From positions 2,582,001 to 2,646,000 of the forward strand of contig NZ_CP033875.1 of NCBI RefSeq assembly GCF_002742645.2: DNA of 64,000 bases, read 5' to 3'. This DNA comes from Caulobacter sp. FWC26. GTDB taxonomy: Bacteria > Pseudomonadota > Alphaproteobacteria > Caulobacterales > Caulobacteraceae. The notes beneath the pieces were generated by a model. It was given only the letters and a program-made list of their open reading frames with translations, did no database searches and was not told the origin of the DNA. The position numbers were made by a program, and so were the translations under genes. This document shows, piece after piece, positions 8,825-15,610 of this stretch; position 1 is the stretch's first letter, and the number at the start of each line of letters is the position of its first letter.

Positions 8825-8931
8825 ACCCGGCCGCGCAAGCGGCCGGCGACAAGGACAAGGCGTGTTTTCTGCGAGCCGCGCGTTTCGGGCAGGCACCTAC
8901 CGCGACATGACCTCGCCGCCCGCCAATCGGA

Positions 8932-9055
8932 TCGGGCCTTCGCAGAGATGGACCCTCGTAGGGACGGTCCCGCCCTAGGCGCCGCAACAGGGCCAGGCTC
9001 CCGTTGCATGGGATGGCCGGCCGTCAGGCTCGGCCTTCGCAGAGATGGTCCCTCG
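8932..9055. repeat. Two direct copies of CTTCGCAGAGATGG-type repeat
   Basis: The 24-base unit around CTTCGCAGAGATGG followed by N-CCCTCG occurs at 8932-8958 and 9030-9055, about 98 bases apart, differing by one indel and one substitution. The spacing and the position between divergent genes fit a pair of protein-binding sites or a duplicated promoter part, but nothing proves either. Confidence 0.6.
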
Positions 9056-9115
9056 CTCCGACAGCGCTACAGCGTCGGCACGCCGCCAGGCGATGGGCGT
9101 GCTATAGACGCGGCC

Positions 9116-9811
9116 ATGGCCCGGAAGACCAAGACCTCGGACGACGACTGGCGCGCGGCCTTCACCCTGGCCCTGGTGGAAACCGCCGTGCGCAATTCCC
9201 GGCTCGAGGAACTGCACACGGGGATCTCGCCCGAGAGCGCCACGGGCGATTACAGCGACGTGAAGGTGGTGACGCCCTACGGCGACATCCCCTGGGCGCG
9301 CCTTTCGAGACTGGACGACGAGGAGATGAAGGCGCTGATGATCGAAGTGGTCGATCGCGTCTACACCGTGCTCACCCATCCAGAACCCTTCATGATGCTG
9401 ATGGGCGCTCAGTCCTGGAACCGGCCAGCCCTTGACCCGGCCATGATGGACGCCGTCGCGCGCCACCGGGCCAAGGCGCGAGGCGTCTCGCGCGAGGACA
9501 TTTGGCGCACCTGGCCGCTCGACGAGACCAAGCTGCGCCCGCCCCTCCGTCGCGAAGCGTTGGCCGTCTCCGATCGGGGTGAGAGCGACGCCGAGGCCGC
9601 CGCTGAAGACGAAGCGCTACACCTGTCGACTGCGGAGGGTGAGATCTCGCCTGAGACCCTGCGCCGGCTGGCCGAGAACCCCGTGACCGACGCGGCCTGG
9701 ATCGCCAAGGTTCGGGAGGCCCTACGCACGGGCGCCGACGGGTGGGAGCGCGCTAACCTGGCTGTGCTCGATGAAATCGAGGCGGCGACCTACGGCCACG
9801 ACGAAAGGTGA
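9116..9811 (+). CDS. Hypothetical protein of ICE remnant
   Basis: 231 residues from ATG 9116; a longer frame back to 8948 runs into repeat DNA and is rejected. I do not recognise a domain. The first ~110 residues are well composed, with segments such as TPYGDIPWARLSRLDDEEMK and VVDRVYTVLTHPEPFM; a low-complexity acidic stretch lies at ~160-185 and a helical tail follows. No signal peptide or membrane segment is seen. It sits 56 bases upstream of the HU gene on the same strand and may share its transcript. The surrounding genes are ICE accessory families, so it is probably an ICE-borne protein too. Confidence 0.7.
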   Translation: MARKTKTSDDDWRAAFTLALVETAVRNSRLEELHTGISPESATGDYSDVKVVTPYGDIPWARLSRLDDEEMKALMIEVVDRVYTVLTHPEPFMMLMGAQSWNRPALDPAMMDAVARHRAKARGVSREDIWRTWPLDETKLRPPLRREALAVSDRGESDAEAAAEDEALHLSTAEGEISPETLRRLAENPVTDAAWIAKVREALRTGADGWERANLAVLDEIEAATYGHDER

Positions 9812-9867
9812 CAGGCTCGCCGAGGCGAAGCAGGCTCGGGTTTTCGATTCCCACACCAGGAGCCGCC

Positions 9868-10146
9868 ATGAACGTTTCCGATCTCGTCGACGCCGCCATC
9901 GCCGCCGAACCCAAGCTGACCAAGACCCAGGCCAAGGCCATCATCGACGGCGTCTTCAAGTCGCTGACCGAAGCGGCCGTGAAGGGCGAGGAAGTCTCGA
10001 TCCCAGGCTTTGGCAAGTTCAAGGTCCAGGCCAAGCCCGCCCGCACCGGCCGCAATCCCTCGACCGGGGCCACCATCGAGATCGCCGCCAGCAAAAAGGT
10101 CGCCTTCACGCCGGCCAAGCAGCTGAAGGACGCCGTCAACGGATGA
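9868..10146 (+). CDS. HU-family DNA-binding protein
   Basis: 92 residues from ATG 9868, preceded by CAGGAG; the upstream in-frame start at 9808 has no such site. The sequence is a full HU/IHF fold: N-terminal helices (MNVSDLVDAAIAA, LTKTQAKAIIDGVFKSL), the SIPGFGKFKV turn, the DNA-intercalating arm with ARTGRNPSTG containing the conserved RNP, and the KKVAFTPAKQLKDAVN tail. It bends and compacts DNA as a dimer. This copy is separate from the core ihfA at 31,516. It lies inside the ICE remnant, where an element-borne HU could serve recombination or silencing. Confidence 0.93.
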   Translation: MNVSDLVDAAIAAEPKLTKTQAKAIIDGVFKSLTEAAVKGEEVSIPGFGKFKVQAKPARTGRNPSTGATIEIAASKKVAFTPAKQLKDAVNG

Positions 10147-10316
10147 CGCGCAAGGCGGCGCCGGGTTGGGCTTCGCGACATTGCCCCCGGCGCCATTCAG
10201 CGTTCGAACAAGGCGCAGGCGACCTCCGGTCGATCAGGGTCACGCTGAGGTTCGTGTCGCCTGCATACCCATCAAGGCGCTCGCTCATGACATAGCCGGT
10301 CGCGTGGGAGCAGCTT

Positions 10317-10550
10317 TCACCCGAACGTCTTGAAGGCGCCAAGCGCGAGCCCCGAGAGACCGGCCAGGGCGACGAGCCTGAAAATCAGCAGCGCCACGGT
10401 CTCGAACGTCCCGGTCGTCAGCGAGGCGCCGAACGACCGATACACCTGAAGGCCGGCGGGATTGCGCCGGTAAAAGCGCCGGCGTTCGATCCACAGGATG
10501 CCCGCGATGCCTATGGCGAGCAGCACCAAGCCCGCGATCCACTCGACCAT
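10317..10550 (-). CDS. Small two-helix membrane protein
   Basis: 77 residues from ATG 10,550. Two hydrophobic helices (~4-20 and ~52-73) flank a basic stretch (ERRRFYRRN) and a QVYRSFGASL segment. Similar small proteins in alphaproteobacterial ICEs are often labelled molybdenum ABC transporter permease, but I see no real transporter features and would not infer molybdate transport. The pattern of helix, RRR-FYRRN, helix is what I recall for that family. It lies downstream of DUF3768 on the same strand, separated by a terminator hairpin, so it probably has its own promoter. Confidence 0.65.
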   Translation of the reverse strand: MVEWIAGLVLLAIGIAGILWIERRRFYRRNPAGLQVYRSFGASLTTGTFETVALLIFRLVALAGLSGLALGAFKTFG

Positions 10551-10637
10551 GATGAAATCCACCGATTGAGCGCCAGCGATGTCGAATCCTACTCGCCCGG
10601 CGCGCGAGTACAAGCCCGCCGGTGACCCGTCGGAGCA

Positions 10638-10667
10638 AAAGGCGGCCGATCCCAAAGGATCGGCCGC
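10638..10667 (-). terminator. Terminator of the DUF3768 gene
   Basis: GCGGCCGATCC and GGATCGGCCGC form a perfect 11-base-pair stem with a 4-base loop. On the minus strand the stem is followed after one base by TTTTGC. It lies 69 bases after the DUF3768 stop codon. Confidence 0.75.
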
Positions 10668-10735
10668 GCCGGGCCCGCCGTGGTCAAGGTTCGTAAGCCG
10701 CCCGCCGCGCCCACCGGGCGCGGCGGCGCTTGTCG

Positions 10736-11068
10736 TCAGTATTCCTCGACCAACATCAGGGTCAGCACCCGCTTGGTCACGGCCGGGTCGGCCGGATCGG
10801 GCGAGGCCATGCACAGGTCCAGGTCGTAGTAGTCGATCTTCCAAAACAGGCGCTGGCCGCCCAGCTCGAACGCGCCAAAGTCACGCTCGCCGTGGGGGTT
10901 GTTGTCGTCGGTGAAGGCGTCGAAGTCCTTCACGGCGGCCACCAGGTGGCCCACGGCCGCCGCGCCCAGCGCCTGGACGCCGGCCGTTAGCATCCAGCCC
11001 GCGCCGGGCTCGGCCCGGCAGGCGTCATTCAAGGCCGCGATCGCGGCGACATGCTCTTGCTCGGTCAT
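10736..11068 (-). CDS. DUF3768 domain protein
   Basis: 110 residues from ATG 11,068 with GGAGAG just before it. The features of DUF3768 are visible: an N-terminal helix (IAALNDACR), a central block with HGERDFGAFELGGQRLFWKI around 58-77, and the YYDLDLCMASPDPADP motif with a conserved tail (RVLTLMLVEEY). The function of this family is unknown; it is common in alphaproteobacterial ICEs and plasmids, next to anti-restriction and ParB genes. It starts directly under repeat copy B with its strong hairpin, the same arrangement as the ParB-TraG gene. Confidence 0.85.
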   Translation of the reverse strand: MTEQEHVAAIAALNDACRAEPGAGWMLTAGVQALGAAAVGHLVAAVKDFDAFTDDNNPHGERDFGAFELGGQRLFWKIDYYDLDLCMASPDPADPAVTKRVLTLMLVEEY

Positions 11069-11090
11069 CGAAGTCTCTCCTCAGGGGTTC

Positions 11091-11120
11091 GGGGTCAGGC
11101 GCAAAGGCGCGCCTGACCCC
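11091..11120 (-). promoter_or_regulatory. Hairpin leader B just upstream of the DUF3768 gene
   Basis: GGGGTCAGGCGC (11,091-11,102) and GCGCCTGACCCC (11,109-11,120) form a perfect 12-base-pair stem with a 6-base loop, ending about 10 bases before the GGAG ribosome-binding site. Compared with leader A, a T-A pair is replaced by G-C, so pairing is kept while sequence changes. Confidence 0.6.
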
Positions 11121-11249
11121 GGCGCCCGTCGGCGAGACCGGGTGTGCAAGCGGAGGGGCGGCTTCGCGGGGACCCGGCTGCAGGCCGCGCCAGCGGCCGA
11201 AGCTGGGCGGAAGCCGATCCGAAGCGCGCCGAGGGCGGAGCCCTAAGCC
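11093..11249. repeat. Dispersed repeat, copy B (leader of DUF3768 gene)
   Basis: Nearly identical to 8647-8737 and 8773-8824 in two blocks (11,093-11,183 and 11,198-11,249), same orientation relative to the downstream gene. The shared DNA includes GGCGCCCGTCGGCGAGACCG and GAAGCTGGGCGGAAGCCGAT. It is probably a common leader or promoter module of the mobile element. Confidence 0.8.
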
Positions 11250-11559
11250 GCGCGGCCACCAGGCCGCCCACCAAGATGAAGCCTGCAAGGAGCCCGCGCA
11301 CTGCGCGTGGCGGGAAGCGGCGTCGAGCCGCCGGCGGCAGGCCAAGGCCTGCCCGCAGGGTCGCGCCCGAGGGAGCGGCGAAAGCCGCGGGACCGAGCGT
11401 GACCGCCGGGGGCTCACCCGACGCCGAAGGCGCGCAGGCTCGCCGAAAGGCGAGCCGGAGCCAGGCGTTGGAACCGCCGAACGCCTGTCTTTGCACGCCA
11501 GGGTACGAACGAAGCGACATCGACTTTGCGGTCGTGGGCGATCAGCGCAAGCCTATCGC
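11250..11559 (+). other. Gene-free region rich in GAAA-capped hairpins, possible structured RNA
   Basis: No convincing gene lies between repeat B and the 71-codon gene. Instead there is a run of hairpins: GCGGC-GAAA-GCCGC at 11,375-11,388; CGCC-GAA-GGCG at 11,422-11,432; GGCTCGCC-GAAA-GGCGAGCC at 11,437-11,456; and CAGGCGTT with AACGCCTG at 11,462-11,487, followed by TCTTT. GNRA-type loops read on the plus strand suggest that the plus-strand RNA is the structured form. No known RNA family is recognised, and the function is unknown. Confidence 0.4.
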
Positions 11560-11775
11560 ATGCCCAGGAAGCTTCCGACGCCTGACACGCCCCCTGATTT
11601 CTTCGACTACCTAAATATATTTCCGGAGCGACTACCCGCGCCCCCCTCCCCGCGTGTCCCCCTCAAGGTCACGGACGATTGGTCCGGTCAGGTCCCCATT
11701 GGCCAGGCCGAAATCCAGATCACCGAGGCCTATCTGGAGAAGGTGCTGGCCGAGCTGTTCGGACCCCTGCCCTGA
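11560..11775 (+). CDS. Small hypothetical protein next to recombinase
   Basis: 71 residues from ATG 11,560; longer frames upstream run through the hairpin region. The protein is proline-rich at the start (RKLPTPDTPPDFFDYL), followed by a hydrophilic middle and a C-terminal helix (QAEIQITEAYLEKVLAELFG). I know no family for it. It ends 20 bases before the serine recombinase start, on the same strand, so co-transcription is likely. Small genes next to large serine recombinases can encode directionality factors, but nothing in the sequence shows that here. Confidence 0.5.
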   Translation: MPRKLPTPDTPPDFFDYLNIFPERLPAPPSPRVPLKVTDDWSGQVPIGQAEIQITEAYLEKVLAELFGPLP

Positions 11776-11795
11776 TCCGCAGGGACAATCGACCG

Positions 11796-13466
11796 ATGGC
11801 CAAACGCAAGACGCCTCCTCCGCCCGCCCTGCCCAGCGCGGCGCTCTATCTTCGGGTCTCGACCGGACGGCAGGCCGAAAGCGACCTGTCCATTCCCGAC
11901 CAGGGCCGCCAGCTGCGCGCCTATTGCGAGGCCAAGGGCTGGCCCATCGCCGAGGAGTTCATCGAGCCGGGCAACACGGCCACGGACGACAAGCGTCCGG
12001 CCTTCCAGAGAATGATCGATGCCGGCCTGACCAAGCCGCCGCCGTTCCACGTCATCCTGGTCCACTCGTTCTCACGCTTCTTCCGCGACCAGTTCCTGTT
12101 TGAGTTCTACGCCCGCAAGCTGGCCAAGAACGGCGTGCGCATCGTGTCGATCACCCAGGAGGTCGGCGACGACCCGATGGGGGTGATGGTGCGGCAGATG
12201 ATGAACCTCTTCGACGAGTACCAGTCGCGGGAGAATGCCAAGCACACCTTGCGGGCCATGAAGGAGAATGCCCGCCAGGGCTTCTGGAACGGCTCGCATC
12301 CCCCGCTGGGCTATCGCGTGGTGGCCGCCGAGCAGCGTGGCGATCGCGTGAAAAAGAGGCTGGAAGTCGATCCCATCGGGGCCGAGACCGTACGCAAGAT
12401 CTTCCGCCTGGCGCTCAACGGCATCGACGGCAGCGGCCCGATGGGCGTCAAGGCGATCGCCACCTATCTCAATGACAACCACATCTACACACGCGGCGGC
12501 GGACGCTGGGGCGTCGGCACGGTGCATCACACCCTGACGCGCACCAGCTACATCGGCGAGCACCGGTTCAACACGCGCCACTACAGAAGCCAGGAACAGA
12601 AGGAGGCTTCCGAGGCGGTGATCATGCCGGTTCCCGCGCTGATCGACCAAGAGACCTTCGACGCCGTGCAGCGCGCCATGTCGCGGCGCAATCCAAGGGC
12701 CATGCCACCAAGGTTCGTCACCAGCCCGATCTTGCTGGGCGGGATCTGCTTCTGCGGCCTATGTGGCAAGGCCATGACCCTGCGCACCGGCAAGGGCGGC
12801 GCCTATCGCTACTACACCTGCTGCACCAAGGCCCGCCAGGGAACCGCCGGCTGCGACGGCATGGCGGTGCGCATGGACATGCTCGACGCCACGGTTATCG
12901 ATCACCTGGAGAATCGCCTGCTCAATCCCGAGCGTCTGGCGACGATGATGGACAACATCCTCGACCGACGCTCCGAGTGGATCGAGCGCCGCCACCGCCA
13001 TGTCGGCGACCTGCGCAAGCGGGCGACAGAAGCCAACCAGCGCCTTCAAAGACTCTTCCAGTCCATCGAACACGGCATCGCGGATCCCACCGACCGGACG
13101 CTGAAACAGCGGATCGCGGAACTCACCTCGATCCGCGACGCGGCCGAGGGCGACGCTGAACGGGCGGCGGCGGCGATCGACAAGATCACGCCCGCCCTGA
13201 CCCCCGACCTGCTGCGCCGCTTCGCGGAAGCCACGCGCGAGATGTTCAGAAGCGCGGATGGCGCCTATCGGCGCGACTTGATCCGGGCCGTCGCGCAGAA
13301 GGTTGAACTGGTGTCCCCAATGGAGGTCCGCATCTGCGGATCGCGGGTGGAACTGCTGCGCACCATCGCGTCGAACAACGGCGTAGAATCGGCGGCTCTA
13401 GCGGTGCCGGGTTTTGTACGGGATTGGCGCGCCCTGCAGGATTCGAACCTGCGACCGTTCGCTTAG
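11796..13466 (+). CDS. Large serine recombinase / integrase
   Basis: 556 residues from ATG 11,796, with AGGGA upstream. The N-terminal catalytic domain has YLRVSTGRQ with nucleophile Ser22, SIPDQGRQLRAYC and the arginine-bearing HSFSRFFRDQF. Then comes the recombinase domain (~195-310, GSHPPLGYRVV, HHTLTRTSYIGEHRF), a zinc ribbon near 320-360 (CFCGLCGKAM and CCTKARQGTAGC) and a coiled-coil (~395-470). These are the parts of a site-specific integrase that inserts and excises mobile DNA. The last codons read through 42 bases of the tRNA-Arg gene on the opposite strand, giving the tail LQDSNLRPFA, which places the attachment site there. Very likely it mobilised this island. Confidence 0.92.
   Translation: MAKRKTPPPPALPSAALYLRVSTGRQAESDLSIPDQGRQLRAYCEAKGWPIAEEFIEPGNTATDDKRPAFQRMIDAGLTKPPPFHVILVHSFSRFFRDQFLFEFYARKLAKNGVRIVSITQEVGDDPMGVMVRQMMNLFDEYQSRENAKHTLRAMKENARQGFWNGSHPPLGYRVVAAEQRGDRVKKRLEVDPIGAETVRKIFRLALNGIDGSGPMGVKAIATYLNDNHIYTRGGGRWGVGTVHHTLTRTSYIGEHRFNTRHYRSQEQKEASEAVIMPVPALIDQETFDAVQRAMSRRNPRAMPPRFVTSPILLGGICFCGLCGKAMTLRTGKGGAYRYYTCCTKARQGTAGCDGMAVRMDMLDATVIDHLENRLLNPERLATMMDNILDRRSEWIERRHRHVGDLRKRATEANQRLQRLFQSIEHGIADPTDRTLKQRIAELTSIRDAAEGDAERAAAAIDKITPALTPDLLRRFAEATREMFRSADGAYRRDLIRAVAQKVELVSPMEVRICGSRVELLRTIASNNGVESAALAVPGFVRDWRALQDSNLRPFA
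13425..13466. other. Candidate attachment site (recombinase/tRNA overlap)
   Basis: The recombinase coding sequence ends 42 bases inside the 3' half of tRNA-Arg. Mobile elements often use tRNA 3' ends as attachment sites and restore them on insertion; a second copy of part of this segment should mark the other island end, left of this window. I found no second copy of GATTCGAACCTGCGACC-type sequence in bases 1-13,400. Confidence 0.5.
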
Positions 13467-13501
13467 AAGGCGAATGCTCTATCCAACTGAGCTAAGGGCG
13501 C
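13425..13501 (-). tRNA. tRNA-Arg (anticodon TCT)
   Basis: A 77-base cloverleaf on the minus strand: acceptor GCGCCCT with AGGGCGC, discriminator G and encoded CCA; anticodon stem TTCGC/GCGAA around loop CTTCTAA; T-arm GGTTCGAATCC. It reads AGA codons. The island lies on its 3' side and the recombinase gene overlaps its 3' half, so it is the probable integration site. Confidence 0.97.
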
Positions 13502-13529
13502 GCGCTCGCCGGCTGGATCCGCAGTCGCC

Positions 13530-13835
13530 CTAGTGGGTCCAGGGCTGCTTGCGGTTGGCCGCGAAATTGTCGGCGTAGGCCTTGAGGATGCGCTTCGGCG
13601 TCTTGGGCTCGAAGAGCTGAAAGGCAATCTCGTGGCGCTGGGCGTAGGCGACAGCCTCGTCACGGGTCTCGAAGGTTAGGCGGATCTGACCGTTCATGTC
13701 GCTGGAAGTCGTCCACCCCATCAGCGGATCGGGCTTGCGCGCGCTCGCCGGCTCGAACTCCAGCACCCAGTCCTTGGTCTTGGCCTTGCCGGACTGCATG
13801 GCGTTCTTGGCGGGGCGATAGATGCGGGCCAGCAT
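13530..13835 (-). CDS. Complex I accessory subunit, NDUFS4-like
   Basis: 101 residues. The sequence shows the ETC_C1_NDUFS4 family pattern: MLARIYRPAKNAMQSGKAKT near the start, WVLEFEPASARKPDPLMGWT, then DMNGQIRLTFETRDEAVAYA and the AFQLFEPKTPKRILKAYADN C-terminus. In alphaproteobacteria this protein is a supernumerary subunit of NADH:ubiquinone oxidoreductase at the cytoplasmic side of the inner membrane, matching mitochondrial NDUFS4. It is the first core gene right of tRNA-Arg. It lies between two tRNA genes on the same strand, as a single-gene unit. Confidence 0.92.
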   Translation of the reverse strand: MLARIYRPAKNAMQSGKAKTKDWVLEFEPASARKPDPLMGWTTSSDMNGQIRLTFETRDEAVAYAQRHEIAFQLFEPKTPKRILKAYADNFAANRKQPWTH

Positions 13836-13861
13836 GGACCTCTCCCAAAGTACCTTACCGA

Positions 13862-13938
13862 TGGTCGGAGCGGCAGGATTTGAACCTGCGACCCTCTGCT
13901 CCCAAAACAGATGCGCTACCAGGCTGCGCTACGCTCCG
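13862..13938 (-). tRNA. tRNA-Pro (anticodon TGG)
   Basis: A 77-base cloverleaf on the minus strand with acceptor CGGAGCG/CGCTCCG, discriminator A, encoded CCA, anticodon stem TCTGT/GCAGA around loop TTTGGGA, and T-arm GGTTCAAATCC. It reads CCA/CCG codons. Confidence 0.97.
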
Positions 13939-13999
13939 AAACATCGGCAGGCGGCTGCTCTACAGGGGTTCGGCGCGCGGATCAACAAAGGCGCGCAGC

Positions 14000-14464
14000 T
14001 CACTTGGGAAAGATGCGGTGCAACACGCGATCTCCGGGCAGAATGCCGAGCTGAGCGGCGCGACCGCCCGCGATTTCCAAGACGCCCAGCACCATACCGC
14101 CCGAGGCCAGCGGCGTGAGGTCATGGGGCCGCGCGTTGCGCGCGATCGAAAGCACCTTGCCGTCGGGCTGGATGAAGATGATGTCCAGCGGGATCAGCGT
14201 GTTCTTCATCCAATAGGCCGCCGGCTGCGGGCGCTTGTAAGTGAACAGCATCCCACGATCCGGGGCGAGCGACTTGCGGAACATCAGGCCCCGCTCTTGC
14301 TCGGCCTTTGTCGCGGCGATCTCGACCTGGAAGCGCGCGCGACCGCGGCTGGTGACGATCTCGACCGTCTCCAGCTTGCTGGCCGCAAAAGCCGAGCGTC
14401 CGCCAACGGCGGCCAGCGCCAATCCGGCCACCAGAGCCCGCCGCTCGATCATCAACTCGGTCAC
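14000..14464 (-). CDS. DUF192 family exported protein
   Basis: 154 residues. The N-terminus has a basic start and a hydrophobic stretch ending at SAFAA, consistent with a signal peptide cleaved near residue 28. The body is a DUF192 domain: RFQVEIAATKAEQERGLMFR, then GMLFTYKRPQPAAYWMKNTL, PLDIIFIQPDGKVLSI and the C-terminal VLEIAGGRAAQLGILPGDRV. The family is widespread and of unsettled function, with a compact beta fold; it may bind a ligand in the periplasm. It lies 61 bases downstream of cspC on the same strand; a shared transcript with cspC is possible. Confidence 0.88.
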   Translation of the reverse strand: MTELMIERRALVAGLALAAVGGRSAFAASKLETVEIVTSRGRARFQVEIAATKAEQERGLMFRKSLAPDRGMLFTYKRPQPAAYWMKNTLIPLDIIFIQPDGKVLSIARNARPHDLTPLASGGMVLGVLEIAGGRAAQLGILPGDRVLHRIFPK

Positions 14465-14525
14465 CCGTCACCTCATGCAAAGCCAGTCTCTGACGAGACT
14501 AGCTTTCAACACGAAGCGGCGAAAG

Positions 14526-15116
14526 TCAGGCGTCGCCCGCCGTGATCTCAGCGACGACCAGCCCCTTGGGACCCCGCGCAAACCGCACCAGCACGTCATC
14601 GCCAGGCTGCAGGTCCTCAAGACCGCCTCGGCGAAGGGTCTCGATATGCACGAAGATATCGCCAGGCTCGGCGTCGCGAATGACGAAGCCATAGCCCTTG
14701 GTGCGGTTGAACCATTTGACCTTCGCGTGTTCCGCTGGACCTTCCGGCGTCAGGGCGCCGCGACCATGGCTGTCACGCAAGCCGTCACGCCTCACCGGCC
14801 CCTCGGCGAAGGTCCGTCGCTGACGTTCCAGCGGCGATGGCGCGCTGGTTTCATCGAGATTGACGACCTCGCTGACCTGCCAGCCCTTGGGCCGCCGCAC
14901 CACGTCGCAAACGATGACGGCGCCTTCCATGGCCGTCTCGCGGCCACAGTTGCGTAGCGACGTCACGTGCAGAAGCACGTCCTTAAGCCCGGTCTGCCCG
15001 GGATCATCCGGTACGATGAACCCATAGCCCTTGCCGGCGTCGAACCACTTCACCTTACCGCTGATGCGCACGAACTCCTCGTGCGCCGCAGCGTCCTCAA
15101 AATCGTAACCAGACAT
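14526..15116 (-). CDS. cspC: Two-domain cold-shock protein
   Basis: 196 residues with two cold-shock domains. The first (~18-90) has [19 protein letters not shown] and DVLLHVTSL; the second (~128-195) has [18 protein letters not shown] and DIFVHIETL. The RNP1-like KGYGF and RNP2-like VHI motifs that bind single-stranded nucleic acid are present in both. The duplicated arrangement with a linker of about 40 residues is typical of alphaproteobacterial CspC/CspD rather than single-domain CspA. CspC in Caulobacter is needed in stationary phase rather than cold shock. The symbol rests on the gene's place beside recJ and fbp, as I recall for C. crescentus; cspD is the alternative. Confidence 0.88.
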   Translation of the reverse strand: MSGYDFEDAAAHEEFVRISGKVKWFDAGKGYGFIVPDDPGQTGLKDVLLHVTSLRNCGRETAMEGAVIVCDVVRRPKGWQVSEVVNLDETSAPSPLERQRRTFAEGPVRRDGLRDSHGRGALTPEGPAEHAKVKWFNRTKGYGFVIRDAEPGDIFVHIETLRRGGLEDLQPGDDVLVRFARGPKGLVVAEITAGDA

Positions 15117-15288
15117 CCCACCCCTCTGGCTCGCCCAATCAGCCCATCGGAGCGAGCACTACGAGAACAGTGTTCTCGCGTGAGGAGAACCGTCAATGAC
15201 GAAATCACGTCAAAACGGCGCGCAAGGGCGATGCGCGACATTTCGTCGCGGCCACCATGCGGAAATAATTCTGAGATACAGCCGGAGA

Positions 15289-15363
15289 TGGCAGTCCCTA
15301 GGGGAGTCGAACCCCTCTCTCCAGATTGAAAATCTGGCGTCCTAACCGATAGACGAAGGGACC
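15289..15363 (-). tRNA. tRNA-Glu (anticodon TTC), copy 1
   Basis: A 75-base cloverleaf on the minus strand: acceptor GGTCCCT pairs with AGGGACT (terminal G-T), encoded CCA, anticodon stem CCAGA/TCTGG around loop TTTTCAA, and T-arm GGGGTTCGACTCCCC. Identical to the next copy. Confidence 0.97.
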
Positions 15364-15407
15364 ACTTTACCGCCGGAGCGGAAGGTAGCCGTTATATGCC
15401 TCGCGGG

Positions 15408-15482
15408 TGGCAGTCCCTAGGGGAGTCGAACCCCTCTCTCCAGATTGAAAATCTGGCGTCCTAACCGATAGACGAAGGGACC
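15408..15482 (-). tRNA. tRNA-Glu (anticodon TTC), copy 2
   Basis: Same 75-base sequence as the copy at 15,289-15,363, with 44 bases between them. The pair is transcribed in the same direction and probably as one precursor. Confidence 0.97.
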
Positions 15483-15610
15483 ACGGCCCCGCGAGGAAGC
15501 GGGTGTATAGCCGCGCCGTTTGGGGTGCGCAACCCGCTCCAAGATACTTTTTTCAGTCCGTCAACATAGCCCTGGGACGCGTCCCAAAGCGGGCGTCACG
15601 CCCAAAAACG

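Larger units (their letters stand above)
8624..9115. other. Gene-free divergent region of the ICE remnant
   Basis: This 492-base stretch separates the divergent ParB-TraG (-) and 231-residue (+) genes. It holds repeat copy A, a pair of 26-base direct repeats (8932-8958 and 9030-9055), and the small palindrome GGGAC-G-GTCCC at 8961-8971. Reading frames through it have shadow-like composition. Promoters for both flanking genes must lie here. A TATAGA at about 9102-9107, just 9 bases before ATG 9116, hints that the plus-strand gene may be transcribed without a leader. Confidence 0.6.

Noticed and set aside
8948..9115. N-terminal extension of the 231-residue protein
   Set aside because: The extension reads through repeat DNA and lacks protein-like composition; ATG 9116 fits better.
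11144..11614. 156-codon plus-strand frame through repeat B and hairpins
   Set aside because: Arg/Ala/Pro-rich, spans stem-loops and a repeat, no ribosome-binding site; better explained as structured non-coding DNA.
13822..14118. A plus-strand ORF with VGAAGFEPATLCSQN
   Set aside because: The GFEPATL peptide comes from reading the antisense of tRNA-Pro and is a classic false protein.
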